Below the pieces are notes generated by a model that made no database searches, had not been told where the DNA came from, and was given only the letters and a program-made list of their open reading frames with translations. Shown piece after piece: positions 8,239 to 16,678 of a stretch of DNA of 64,000 nt (its first letter is position 1; each line of letters begins with the position of its first letter). Origin of the DNA: Massilia agrisoli (GTDB taxonomy: Bacteria > Pseudomonadota > Gammaproteobacteria > Burkholderiales > Burkholderiaceae_D); contig NZ_JAJHPV010000012.1 in NCBI RefSeq assembly GCF_020831365.1, positions 1 to 64,000 of the forward strand, read 5' to 3'. The position numbers and the translations under genes are program-made.

Positions 8239-9134
8239 TGAAGAACTTCGCCGGCAAGGTCGCCGTCATCACCGGCGGAGCGGGCGGCCTGGGCCGCGAG
8301 TTCGCACATGTTGCGGCCGGGCTCGGCATGAAGATTGTGCTGGCGGACGTGCAGCAGGACGCGCTCGACCGTGCGCGCAGCGAGCTGGAAGGGCAGGGCG
8401 CGCAAGTGCTGGCCATGCGCTGCGACGTGCGCAAGGGCGAACAGGTGCAGGCGCTGGCCGACGCGGCAATGGAGCGCTTCGGCGCGGTGCACCTGGTGTT
8501 TAACAACGCTGGCGTGGGTGCAGGCGGGCTGGTCTGGGAGAACAGCGAGGCCGACTGGGAATGGGTGCTGGGCGTTAACCTGTGGGGCGTGATCCACGGT
8601 GTGCGCATCTTTACCCGCCTGATGCTTGAGTGTGCGAAACGCGATGCGCAGTTCGAAGGACATATCGTGAATACCGCGTCAATGGCGGGACTGCTGAACG
8701 CGCCTGCGATGGGTGTATATAACGTCTCGAAACATGCGGTGGTGTCGTTGTCGGAGTCGCTGTACCACGACTTGCAGCTGGTTGATGCGCCGATTGGCGC
8801 GTCGGTGCTGTGTCCGTACTTTGTGCCGACCGGCATCAGCCAGTCGCACCGGAACCGGCCTGATGACGTCAGGATGGAAGCGGCGCCGACGGCGAGCCAG
8901 CTGGCTGCGCAGGCGCTGACCGTGAAGGCGGTTGAGTCGGGCAAGGTGACGGCGGCGCAGGTGGCGCAGATGACCTTCGACGCGGTGCGCGACGGACAGT
9001 TTTATATCTATTCGCACCCTGGAGCGCTGGGCAATGTCGCGGAACGGATGGATGCGATTGTGCATCAGAGGAATCCGGGCGACCCGTACGCGGCAACGCC
9101 GCATGTGCGAGAGATGCTGAGGTCGAAACTGTAG
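8238..9134 (+). CDS. SDR family oxidoreductase, C-terminally extended
   Basis: A 298-residue short-chain dehydrogenase with TGGAGGLGREF, VFNNAGVG, the catalytic Ser in NTASMAG and YNVSK. It is about 40 residues longer than the classical SDR, with a tail carrying FYIYSHPGALGNVAERMDAI, as in SDRs annotated next to lipid-metabolism genes. It is the last gene of the operon. The REP-like element just downstream is shared with the convergent gene. Confidence 0.88.
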   Translation: MKNFAGKVAVITGGAGGLGREFAHVAAGLGMKIVLADVQQDALDRARSELEGQGAQVLAMRCDVRKGEQVQALADAAMERFGAVHLVFNNAGVGAGGLVWENSEADWEWVLGVNLWGVIHGVRIFTRLMLECAKRDAQFEGHIVNTASMAGLLNAPAMGVYNVSKHAVVSLSESLYHDLQLVDAPIGASVLCPYFVPTGISQSHRNRPDDVRMEAAPTASQLAAQALTVKAVESGKVTAAQVAQMTFDAVRDGQFYIYSHPGALGNVAERMDAIVHQRNPGDPYAATPHVREMLRSKL

Positions 9135-9139
9135 AGGCC

Positions 9140-9182
9140 AACCCGGCGGATGCGGCGTTCGCCTTATCCGCCCTACGGGTTT
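9140..9182. repeat. REP-like palindrome between convergent genes
   Basis: Nested inverted repeats: outer AACCCG / CGGGTT and inner GGCGGAT / ATCCGCC. It fills the 46-bp gap between two convergent stop codons and overlaps the stop of the NRDE gene, so it probably serves as a shared transcription end. It belongs to the same family as 14915-15020. Confidence 0.6.
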
Positions 9183-9918
9183 ATTGGATTACGCGCTCGT
9201 GCAGCTCTGCCGGTGCATTGGAGTACAACTTCACCACCGTCGACGTCCGGGTACCGTAGCCCGGGGTTTCGATGCATACCGCAGACAATTGGCGCTCCAG
9301 GTCGAGCGCAATTCCGGTATCGGGCAGGCGCGCATCTGGCGCGCGGGTCGTGTCGGCCAGCATTTCAAAGTAGGCGTCTTCCGGTGCACCCTGGCACAGC
9401 AGGCTCGCAAACTGCGCCTTGGTCCTGACGACCTTCGGCCACGGTGCATCGAGCAAGCCATTCGACACGCCATAAATGCCCGGCTCCAGCTGCTTTCCAT
9501 TGCGCACGTCTTCGGCGCCGCGGTTGGAGTACCAGAACAGGCTCTCGCTGTCGCCCAGCACCAGGTTGAAGCCGTTGTAGGCGTCGCTGCCGTTGGCGAT
9601 ATGCGCGATATATTCCGCTGCCGTCATTTCCCCAGCGAGGTAATCGGCCACCAACGCACCGCGCGACGGCGCATCGGTGCGCCGTTCCTGCGGACCCCGG
9701 ATATTGGTAATGGCGGCAAACCGCGCGCCATTCGGGCCTTCTTGCGCAACGCCCATCCAGGTGCCGCCGGCCTTCAGGTCGCGCCCGGCGATCACGTGCG
9801 GGGCTTCTGGCCAGTTGTCGGCGGCCGTGGCCGGGCGGTCATAGAACTCGTCGCGGTTGGCGGCGGCAATCAGCGGCACGCCGGGGATAACCTGCCAGGC
9901 GAAAACAATCAGGCACAT
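9181..9918 (-). CDS. NRDE (TANGO2-like) family protein
   Basis: A 245-residue protein that opens MCLIVFAWQ and carries the defining ANRDEFYDRP motif, followed by GGTWMGV and a later NIRGP segment. The NRDE family is homologous to eukaryotic TANGO2; bacterial members have been linked to heme handling and are cytosolic. Cys2 is conserved and may act as an Ntn-type nucleophile, which is inference. The start overlaps the DUF4936 stop by 10 bp, so the gene is co-transcribed with ygfZ upstream. Confidence 0.88.
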   Translation of the reverse strand: MCLIVFAWQVIPGVPLIAAANRDEFYDRPATAADNWPEAPHVIAGRDLKAGGTWMGVAQEGPNGARFAAITNIRGPQERRTDAPSRGALVADYLAGEMTAAEYIAHIANGSDAYNGFNLVLGDSESLFWYSNRGAEDVRNGKQLEPGIYGVSNGLLDAPWPKVVRTKAQFASLLCQGAPEDAYFEMLADTTRAPDARLPDTGIALDLERQLSAVCIETPGYGTRTSTVVKLYSNAPAELHERVIQ

Positions 9919-10199
9919 GGGCTTAGATCCATAAAGACTTCGGTGCGGCGTTCGCCTTCGATCAGTTCCGATAGTGAGGCATCGCGCTCGGCAGCGGCCA
10001 GGGCTGCATCAAAGCCGTCGCCGGTTCCCGCGTAGATTTCCATCCACGTCTGCAGTCCGTCGCGGCTGCCGGGGCGGCGCTTGATCTCGCCGTACACGCC
10101 GGTCAGCGCGCCCAGCTCGGCCTGCATGATGCGCAGGCGCAGTTCGAGGGCGTCGGCGTGCTGTTCGCCCACCTTGTAATAGATATAGAGGTCGCGCAT
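9909..10199 (-). CDS. DUF4936 family protein
   Basis: A 96-residue protein beginning MRDLYIYYKV, rich in Arg and Glu, with a GVYGEIKRRPG loop and TWMEIYAG core. This matches DUF4936, a family found in Betaproteobacteria, usually next to ygfZ. No function is known. It begins 5 nt after ygfZ ends and overlaps the NRDE gene, so the three form one transcription unit. Confidence 0.75.
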   Translation of the reverse strand: MRDLYIYYKVGEQHADALELRLRIMQAELGALTGVYGEIKRRPGSRDGLQTWMEIYAGTGDGFDAALAAAERDASLSELIEGERRTEVFMDLSPCA

Positions 10200-10204
10200 C
10201 GCGG

Positions 10205-11233
10205 CTACAGGTCGAGCGCGTCCAGCGCGTAGGGCATCGGCTTGAAGCGCAGCGGGGCGCCGGCGGCGGAGCCGAGGCGGATGTCGCCTTGCTCCAGCGC
10301 AGCGAGCTTCAGTTCGACCAGGGCGTCAACCCCGCCTGCGCCATTGGCCGCCGCGTTGACGATCATGCCGCAGGGCTGGTCGGGATCGGCGACGTCAAAC
10401 ACTTCGTCGCCCGCGGCAGCGTCAGGGCTGTCGATGGTGGCGAGCGCGGTGCGGCGCTTGAGCTTGCCCAGGTATTGGCTGCGCGCGACGATTTCCTGTC
10501 CCGGGTAGCAGCCTTTCTTGAAATTGACGCCGCCGATCAGTTCGTAGTTCACCATCTGGGGTACGAACTGTTCCTGGGTCTTGAGCGTAATCTGCGGAAT
10601 ACCCGCGTGGATGTCCGACAGGCGCCAGGCGTCACTTCCGCCGAAAGCCAGTGTTGCCCCCAGTGCGGGCAGGAGTTCGCGCGCGGTGTCCGGCGAGGTC
10701 AGCCATTGATAGCGGGGTGCGCCAAAGGCGTCGGCGACGCGGATGACGGTGCCAAGCGCGTGGTCGATGCGGGTGTAGGGCGCGGCAGGCAAGTCGCCAA
10801 GCACTTGCTGGAGCGCGGCGCGGCCGTTGGCGCCGCCGATTCCCAGCGTTACGGAGTTTGCAGTATCGGCGGACACATCGGATAATCTGGCCTTTGCACG
10901 AAGAACAAACATCGACAGGCGTTTTTGCAGTGCAGCACGCAGTTCCGACGGCACTTGCAGAAAAATGGAGTCGGCGTTGCGCCACATGAGGAAGCTTGCA
11001 AGCAAGCGGCCCTTTGGCGAGCAGTAGCCGGCAAGGCGCGCTTCGGCCTTGCCGAGGTGCTCGACGTCGTTAGTAAGTTGTCCGTGCAGGAAGCTGGCGG
11101 CGTCCTCGCCGGTGACGGCGATGATGTCCTGGCCGGTGACCACGGCAACGAAGCCATTGGCGAGCTGGTCAGGCGTAAGTACAGGGGCGCCGTTTGCAGC
11201 GAGATAGTCGTTCCAACTGTTTATATTATTCAT
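10205..11233 (-). CDS. ygfZ: Folate-binding protein YgfZ (Fe-S cluster repair)
   Basis: A 342-residue aminomethyltransferase-fold protein with the diagnostic KGCYPGQEIVAR motif, in which the Cys is essential for YgfZ activity. YgfZ supports the assembly or repair of Fe-S clusters in some enzymes (for example MiaB) in a folate-dependent way. The gene heads an operon with DUF4936 and NRDE and is divergent from mltG, as in many Burkholderiales. There is no strong ribosome-binding site before the ATG. Confidence 0.93.
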   Translation of the reverse strand: MNNINSWNDYLAANGAPVLTPDQLANGFVAVVTGQDIIAVTGEDAASFLHGQLTNDVEHLGKAEARLAGYCSPKGRLLASFLMWRNADSIFLQVPSELRAALQKRLSMFVLRAKARLSDVSADTANSVTLGIGGANGRAALQQVLGDLPAAPYTRIDHALGTVIRVADAFGAPRYQWLTSPDTARELLPALGATLAFGGSDAWRLSDIHAGIPQITLKTQEQFVPQMVNYELIGGVNFKKGCYPGQEIVARSQYLGKLKRRTALATIDSPDAAAGDEVFDVADPDQPCGMIVNAAANGAGGVDALVELKLAALEQGDIRLGSAAGAPLRFKPMPYALDALDL

Positions 11234-11325
11234 TTGTTTGCCGATTAAAGCTTTATCATTACGGGCTCATTATAAAGATGTCGAGAAAATCGCGCCGGAA
11301 GCCGCGCAAAACCAAGGGATCGGGT

Positions 11326-12312
11326 ATGTCGTTCATAAAAAAAGTAGTAATCGCAGCGATCCTTATCGTGGCTGCCGCGCTCGGCGGTTTCAGCTATTGG
11401 GCCAAGCAGCCCATCACCACCCAGGCGGAGTCGATTCCCTTTACTGTGCTGCCGGGTAGCGGGGTGGGCGCGGCGGCGAAAGAAATCTCGGCCGCCGGGG
11501 TGCCGGTCAATCCGTTCATGCTGTCGATGCTGGCGCGCGTGACGCAGAAAAGCGGCAAGATCAAAGCCGGCTCGTACGAGCTGAAACCGAACACCACGCC
11601 GCGCGGCCTGATCGACCAGATGGTGCGCGGCGAATTTGCGCAAGAGTCGCTGACCATCATTGAGGGGTGGACGTTCCGCCAGATGCGCGAAGCCGTCGCC
11701 AGCAACAAGGGCTTGCGCCACGACACGGCAAAGCTGTCGGACGCTGAGCTGATGGCAAAGATTTCGTCTGAGTACAAGGCGCCAGAAGGCCTGTTCTTCC
11801 CGGATACCTACCTGTTCGCCAAAGGCGCGAGCGACCTGACGATCTACAAGCAGGCGCACTCCACCTTGCTGGCCAAGCTGAACGCCGCGTGGGAAAAGCG
11901 CGCGGAAGGGCTGCCCTACACGACGCCGTACCAGGCGCTGGTGATGGCGTCGATCGTCGAAAAAGAAACCGGCAAGGAGTCGGAGCGCCCGATGATCGCC
12001 GCGGTGTTCGTCAACCGCCTCAAGCGCGGCATGATGCTGCAGACCGATCCGACCGTCATCTATGGCATCGGCCAGAAGTTTGACGGCAACATCCGCAAGA
12101 AGGATCTCGAAACGGATACCCCTTACAATACCTATACGCGCGCAGGTTTGCCGCCGACCCCGATCGCACTGCCGGGCGAGAAATCGCTTGCCGCTGCGCT
12201 TGGGCCGGCCACGACCGAAGCGCTGTATTTCGTATCGCGCGGAGATGGCAGCAGCCAGTTCTCCGACAACCTGCCCGACCATAATCGCGCAGTGAACAAA
12301 TTCCAACGATAG
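11326..12312 (+). CDS. mltG: Endolytic murein transglycosylase MltG
   Basis: A 328-residue inner-membrane protein: one N-terminal helix (VVIAAILIVAAALGGFSYW), a LysM-like region, and the YceG/MltG catalytic domain with ASIVEKETGKESERP, whose first Glu is the catalytic residue, then NRLKRGMMLQTDPTVIYG. It cuts nascent peptidoglycan glycan strands and so sets their length. I chose the ATG at 11326 (AAGGGA upstream); an in-frame ATG at 11278 would add 16 basic residues and is also possible. It heads the mltG-tmk-holB operon. Confidence 0.93.
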   Translation: MSFIKKVVIAAILIVAAALGGFSYWAKQPITTQAESIPFTVLPGSGVGAAAKEISAAGVPVNPFMLSMLARVTQKSGKIKAGSYELKPNTTPRGLIDQMVRGEFAQESLTIIEGWTFRQMREAVASNKGLRHDTAKLSDAELMAKISSEYKAPEGLFFPDTYLFAKGASDLTIYKQAHSTLLAKLNAAWEKRAEGLPYTTPYQALVMASIVEKETGKESERPMIAAVFVNRLKRGMMLQTDPTVIYGIGQKFDGNIRKKDLETDTPYNTYTRAGLPPTPIALPGEKSLAAALGPATTEALYFVSRGDGSSQFSDNLPDHNRAVNKFQR

Positions 12313-12324
12313 GCGTCGCGTTTC

Positions 12325-12954
12325 ATGACCCACAGTAAAGCAGTTCCGGGCAAGTTCATCAGCTTTGAAGGCATCGACGGCGCCGGCAAGTCCACCCACA
12401 TCGGTTTTGTTGCCGATTACCTCGCGTCGCGCGGCAAGACGGTGGTGTCGTCGCGCGAACCGGGTGGCACCGCCGTCGGCGAAAAGCTGCGCGACCTGCT
12501 GCTGCATGAAAAGATGGATCTGGAAACGGAAGCGCTGCTGATGTTCGCCAGCCGGCGCGAGCATATCGCGCAGGTAATTGCTCCTGGCCTCGCGCGCGGC
12601 GACTGGGTGCTGTCGGACCGCTTTACCGACGCCAGCTTCGCCTACCAGGGCGGCGGCCGCGGCCTGGACCGCGCCAAGCTTGAGGCGCTGGAAAACTGGG
12701 TGCACCCGCACCTTCAGCCGGACCTGACCTTGCTGTTCGACGTGCCGCTCGACGTTGCCCGCGCGCGCCTGGACGCAACACGCACCCTCGACAAGTTCGA
12801 ACAGGAGCAGGCCGACTTCTTTTCGGCATGCCGCAAGGAATACCTGCGCCGCGCCGCGCAGTTCCCCGACCGTATCGTTGTCGTCGATTCGACCCGCAGT
12901 ATTGAAGAAACCCGCGCCTTCCTTGCCCAGGTGCTTGGAAAGCTGGTCGCGTAA
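12325..12954 (+). CDS. tmk: Thymidylate kinase
   Basis: A 209-residue P-loop kinase that makes dTDP from dTMP. Visible are the Walker [12 protein letters not shown] (about residues 13-23), SREPGGT, the DRF motif in [18 protein letters not shown], and a LID with [15 protein letters not shown]. The length is normal. Its stop overlaps the holB start (TAATG), and the mltG-tmk-holB order is common in proteobacteria. Confidence 0.96.
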   Translation: MTHSKAVPGKFISFEGIDGAGKSTHIGFVADYLASRGKTVVSSREPGGTAVGEKLRDLLLHEKMDLETEALLMFASRREHIAQVIAPGLARGDWVLSDRFTDASFAYQGGGRGLDRAKLEALENWVHPHLQPDLTLLFDVPLDVARARLDATRTLDKFEQEQADFFSACRKEYLRRAAQFPDRIVVVDSTRSIEETRAFLAQVLGKLVA

Positions 12955-13991
12955 TGGCGAAGCCACTTTATCCATGGCATGCACAGGCGTGGGAGCAGCT
13001 GCAACTGTTGCGCGAGCGCATGCCGCACGCCATCTTGTTCTACGGCGCTGAAGGCACGGGCAAATCGGACTTCATCGAAACCTTCGCCCAGTCGCTGCTG
13101 TGCGAAAACGTGCGGGCCGATGGCCACGCCTGCGGCGCCTGCGCCTCATGCGGATGGTTTGAGCAGCAGAACCACCCCGACTACCGCCGCGTGCGGCCGG
13201 AAGCGCTGGAAGACGAGCCTGGCGCGGAGGGCGAAGAGGGTGCGGAAGCCGACAGCGGCAAGAAATCCAAGTCGACCAAGGCGCCGTCCAAGGAAATCAA
13301 GATCGAACAGATCCGGAACCTGGCCGACTTCATGAATATCTCGACCCACCGGCAAGGTTTGCGCGTGGTCGTGGTCTACCCGGCCGAGGCGCTCAACACG
13401 CCGGCGTCGAACGCGCTGCTCAAGACGCTGGAAGAACCGCCTCCGGGCACGGTGTTCCTGCTTGCGTCAAACAGCCTCGATCGCCTGCTGCCGACCATCC
13501 TGTCGCGCTGCCGCAAGTTTGCGCTGCCGATGCCGGACCAGGCGGCCGCACTGACATGGCTGAAGGAGCAGGGCCTGGCCGACGCCGACAGCTGGCTGCG
13601 CGAGCAGGGCGGGGCGCCGCTGGCGGCGCTTGCCCAATCGGAGTCGGGCAGCCGCGAAGACATGGAGGCGCTGCTGCAGGTGCTTGCCCGTCCCGGCGTG
13701 GAAGGCGCACTCAAGGCTGCGGACAAGCTGAGCAAGGCGCCCCTGTCCGCATTGGTATCGTGGCAACAACGCTGGCTCTACGATCTGTTGTCATATAAGT
13801 TATCCGGCAAGATCCGCTACTACCCTCGTTACCAGAAGGAACTTGCAGTACTGGCGGGCAAGGTGCACACTGCGAACCTGATGCGCGCGATCAAGGGTGC
13901 GAACGAACGGCGCGCGGTCGCCGATCACCCCCTGTCGGCGAAATTGTTTGTCGAGGACATGCTGCTTGATTACACTGCATGTTGTGCTTGA
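12954..13991 (+). CDS. holB: DNA polymerase III subunit delta prime
   Basis: A 345-residue clamp-loader subunit. The Walker-A-like GAEGTGKS, a Cys cluster CGACASCGWF (zinc module), the SNALLKTLEEPPPGTVF sensor region and LSRCRKF are all present. It loads the beta clamp with DnaX and HolA. Between the zinc module and the core lies an acidic/basic low-complexity insertion (about residues 85-110, EGEEGAEADSGKKSKSTK) often seen in Oxalobacteraceae. It is co-transcribed with tmk. Confidence 0.94.
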   Translation: MAKPLYPWHAQAWEQLQLLRERMPHAILFYGAEGTGKSDFIETFAQSLLCENVRADGHACGACASCGWFEQQNHPDYRRVRPEALEDEPGAEGEEGAEADSGKKSKSTKAPSKEIKIEQIRNLADFMNISTHRQGLRVVVVYPAEALNTPASNALLKTLEEPPPGTVFLLASNSLDRLLPTILSRCRKFALPMPDQAAALTWLKEQGLADADSWLREQGGAPLAALAQSESGSREDMEALLQVLARPGVEGALKAADKLSKAPLSALVSWQQRWLYDLLSYKLSGKIRYYPRYQKELAVLAGKVHTANLMRAIKGANERRAVADHPLSAKLFVEDMLLDYTACCA

Positions 13992-14001
13992 AAGGACTTG
14001 A

Positions 14002-14379
14002 ATGACTGGCAATCCAACTGACCCGAACGCTCCGCTGATCCCGCGGCCATCGGTGCTGTCGCTTGCCATCAAGGAAAAGGCGGCACTGTACGCCGCTTAC
14101 ATGCCGTTTTTGAAGAACGGCGGCATGTTCGTCCCAACCGCCAAGCCCTACAAGCTCGGCGACGAGATCTACCTGATCCTGGCGCTGATGGAAGACCCTA
14201 ACAAGTACCCGATCGCGGGCAAGGTTGCCTGGATCACGCCTGCTGGCGCCAACAACAACAAGGCCCAGGGCATCGGCGTGCATTTCCCCGACGACGAAGC
14301 GGGCCAGCGCGCGAAGCTGCGCATTGAAGAAATCCTTGGCGCCGCGCTGCGTTCGTCGCGCGCCACCCACACCCTTTAA
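14002..14379 (+). CDS. PilZ domain protein
   Basis: A 125-residue protein preceded by AAAGGA. The PilZ-type core shows FVPTAKPYKLGDEIYLIL and AGKVAWITPAG, with GIGVHFPD near the end. The canonical RxxxR c-di-GMP motif is not evident, which resembles type IV pilus protein PilZ rather than a c-di-GMP effector. The position after holB matches the holB-pilZ pair of other proteobacteria, supporting a role in type IV pilus assembly. Confidence 0.9.
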   Translation: MTGNPTDPNAPLIPRPSVLSLAIKEKAALYAAYMPFLKNGGMFVPTAKPYKLGDEIYLILALMEDPNKYPIAGKVAWITPAGANNNKAQGIGVHFPDDEAGQRAKLRIEEILGAALRSSRATHTL

Positions 14380-14397
14380 TTCCCCTTAGCTTCTTTT

Positions 14398-14907
14398 ATG
14401 CCGTCTTTCGTCCACCGCGTTGCACGCCCTGAAGACCTGCCTGTCATTGTCGAGATTTACAACTCCACGATTGCTTCCCGCGAAGTGACCGCGGATACGG
14501 AGCCCGTGACGGTTGCGTCGCGCCAGCAATGGTTCGATGATCACGACCCGGCGCGGCGCCCGTTGTGGGTGATTCATGAGGCGAATCACAGCGGCCCGGT
14601 GATAGGCTGGATGTCTTACTCGAACTTTTATGGCCGTCCGGCGTATGCCGGTACGGCTGAGGTGTCGATATATATTGCCGAGGACTGGCGCGGCAAGGGT
14701 CTGGGGCGGTACTGCCTGGAGCAGGCGATCTCGCACGCGCCGAAGATTGCCGTTCACACCCTGCTGGGATTCATTTTTGGGCATAACGCGCCGAGTTTGG
14801 GGCTGTTCAAGAAGTACGGTTTTGAAACCTGGGCGCATTTGCCAAAAGTGGCGAACCTGGACGGTGTCGAGCGCGATTTGATCATCCTGGGCAAGCGCGT
14901 CGCTTAA
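14398..14907 (+). CDS. GNAT family N-acetyltransferase (phosphinothricin acetyltransferase-like)
   Basis: A 169-residue GNAT enzyme. The acetyl-CoA pyrophosphate loop is seen in EDWRGKGLGRYCLEQAI (RGKGLG), and FGHNAPSLGLFKKYGFETWAHLP forms the C-terminal core. The opening (EIYNSTIASREVTADTEPV) matches the Pat/YwnH subgroup that acetylates amino-acid-like substrates such as methionine sulfoximine. The substrate here is unknown. Confidence 0.85.
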   Translation: MPSFVHRVARPEDLPVIVEIYNSTIASREVTADTEPVTVASRQQWFDDHDPARRPLWVIHEANHSGPVIGWMSYSNFYGRPAYAGTAEVSIYIAEDWRGKGLGRYCLEQAISHAPKIAVHTLLGFIFGHNAPSLGLFKKYGFETWAHLPKVANLDGVERDLIILGKRVA

Positions 14908-14914
14908 AGGCACC

Positions 14915-15020
14915 TAGGGCGGACAAGCCCCAACGGGGCGCCTCCGCCGAGTTGGCCAGAATCGCGTCGGCGGTGTTCCGGCCAGTTCGGCGGAGGCGCA
15001 CTTCGTGCTTGTCCGCCCTA
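14915..15020. repeat. Long nested palindrome, REP/BIME-like (106 bp)
   Basis: The outer arms TAGGGCGGACAAGC and GCTTGTCCGCCCTA are perfect complements. The inner arms GCGCCTCCGCCGA and TCGGCGGAGGCGC are also perfect, separated from the outer ones by short unequal loops. The whole element folds into one long cruciform. It lies between the GNAT gene and tatD. The arms resemble those at 156-196 and 9140-9182. Confidence 0.75.
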
Positions 15021-15106
15021 CGGCCCCCGCAACTCCCCGGCGGAGGTCGCCATTTCGCCGCGGGTCACGCGCCATTCGCTCACGGGTGATCGCGTACAAT
15101 ACCGCC

Positions 15107-15886
15107 ATGTACATCGATTCCCACTGCCACATTAATTTCCCGGAACTGGCGGCCCGGATGCCCGAGATTCTTGCCAAAATGGCCGAAAACCGGGTGACCC
15201 ACGCACTCTGTGTTTCCGTCGACCTGCCCGATTTCCCCCAAGTGCTCGCGCTGGCCGAGCAGTATCCCCACATTTACGCTTCCGTCGGCGTCCACCCCGA
15301 CTACGAGGATACGCCCGAGCCTACCGTCGACCAGCTGGTCGAGCTGGCCAATCACCCGAAAATCATCGCGATCGGCGAGACCGGCCTCGATTATTACCGC
15401 CTGGAAGGCGACCTGGAGTGGCAGCGCGAGCGCTTCCGTACCCACATAAGAGCTTCAAGAATCACGCGTAAGCCTTTGATTATCCACACAAGGGCGGCCA
15501 GCGAAGACACCATCCGGATCATGCGCGAGGAGGGCGCAGGCACCGACAAGGGTGGCGTCGCCGGCGTCATGCATTGCTTCACCGAATCGCTAGAAGTGGC
15601 CGAGGCCGCGCTGGAGATGGGCTTCTATATTTCGTTCTCCGGTATCGTGACCTTCAAGAGCGCCAAGGATCTGCAGGCAGTCGCCCGCGCCGTGCCGATG
15701 GAACGTATCCTGATCGAAACAGACTCGCCTTACCTTGCCCCAGTTCCACACCGCGGCCGGATGAACGAGCCCGGTTTCGTTTGCCACGTTGCCGAGTACC
15801 TGGCGACACTGAAAGATGTTCCGCTCAGCCAGGTCGCCGAGCAGACGACGAACAATTTCTTCAATCTATTCAAAGCCGTACGCTGA
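15107..15886 (+). CDS. TatD family metal-dependent hydrolase
   Basis: A 259-residue TIM-barrel hydrolase. Metal ligands appear in order: DSHCHINF, the Glu in IGETGLDYY, the His in IIHTRAASEDT, MHCFTES and ETDSPYLAPVPHRG. TatD proteins are 3'-5' exonucleases or DNases implicated in DNA repair; the YcfH (TatD2) subgroup is typically found downstream of holB. The start is set by MYIDSHCH, the family's usual opening. It is followed closely by the ankyrin gene. Confidence 0.92.
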   Translation: MYIDSHCHINFPELAARMPEILAKMAENRVTHALCVSVDLPDFPQVLALAEQYPHIYASVGVHPDYEDTPEPTVDQLVELANHPKIIAIGETGLDYYRLEGDLEWQRERFRTHIRASRITRKPLIIHTRAASEDTIRIMREEGAGTDKGGVAGVMHCFTESLEVAEAALEMGFYISFSGIVTFKSAKDLQAVARAVPMERILIETDSPYLAPVPHRGRMNEPGFVCHVAEYLATLKDVPLSQVAEQTTNNFFNLFKAVR

Positions 15887-15893
15887 GGACTTC

Positions 15894-16562
15894 ATGTTAA
15901 AAATGCGCCGCCTGACACACTTCATGTTCTTTCTCACTTTGTGTCTGGGCATGGCGCGCGGGGCCAGCGCAGACGACCTGACCGACTTCTTCCGGGTCGT
16001 CCAGGTCGATAACGCTAACGCCGTCAAGTCGCTGATCGACAAGGGGGTGGATGTCAATGCGCGCGACCCGCGCAGTGGCGAGACCGCCCTGATCATCGCG
16101 CTGCGCGAAGATTCGATGAATGTTTTCAAGGTGTTGGTGGCCGATCCTCGCGTAGAAACTGAACTTGCCGCGCCTAATGGCAACACGGCGCTGATGATGG
16201 CCGCGTTCAAGCGCAACAAGCCGGCCGCGCTGGCTTTGCTCGAGCGCGGTGCAGCAGTCAACCGCAAAGGCTGGAGCCCCCTTCATTACGCAGCGGCAGG
16301 CGGCGCGGACGATATCGCCCGCATCCTCATCGACCGCGGCGCTGCTATCAATGCACGCGCGCCCGGCGGCCTGACGCCGTTGATGATGGCAGCGCGGGAA
16401 GGGCAGGATTCCGCCGTGGCCGTCCTGCTGGAGGCTGGCGCGGATACCTCGCTAAAAGGGGACGATGGCTTAAGCGCCGCCCAGCTGGCCGAGCGCATGG
16501 ACAAGCCGCGCATCGCCAAGGCCATCAACACGCGCCGCAAGCAGGGCCGCCGCGCCCCGTAG
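15894..16562 (+). CDS. Secreted ankyrin-repeat protein
   Basis: A 222-residue protein with a signal peptide (hydrophobic FMFFLTLCLGMARG, cleavage near GASADD) and about five ankyrin repeats, for example GNTALMMAAFKRNKPAALALLERGA, GWSPLHYAAAGGADDIARILIDRGA and GLTPLMMAAREGQDSAVAVLLEAGA (shown here as separate units). It probably mediates protein contacts in the periplasm. The tail is basic (RRKQGRRAP). It starts 7 nt after tatD. The partner is unknown. Confidence 0.87.
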   Translation: MLKMRRLTHFMFFLTLCLGMARGASADDLTDFFRVVQVDNANAVKSLIDKGVDVNARDPRSGETALIIALREDSMNVFKVLVADPRVETELAAPNGNTALMMAAFKRNKPAALALLERGAAVNRKGWSPLHYAAAGGADDIARILIDRGAAINARAPGGLTPLMMAAREGQDSAVAVLLEAGADTSLKGDDGLSAAQLAERMDKPRIAKAINTRRKQGRRAP

Positions 16563-16678
16563 TTTCGTTCGGGCAATTCCCGAACTGGCATGGAAACACT
16601 GCCCACCTCGCCGCATGGGGCGGGGTGGATGTTGTCGATAATGGCATCGTCACATCGTCAGGAACGAAAAGGAAAACC

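Noticed and set aside
14915-15020. CRISPR-like array
   Set aside because: The repeats are inverted, not directly repeated with unique spacers, and no cas genes are near.
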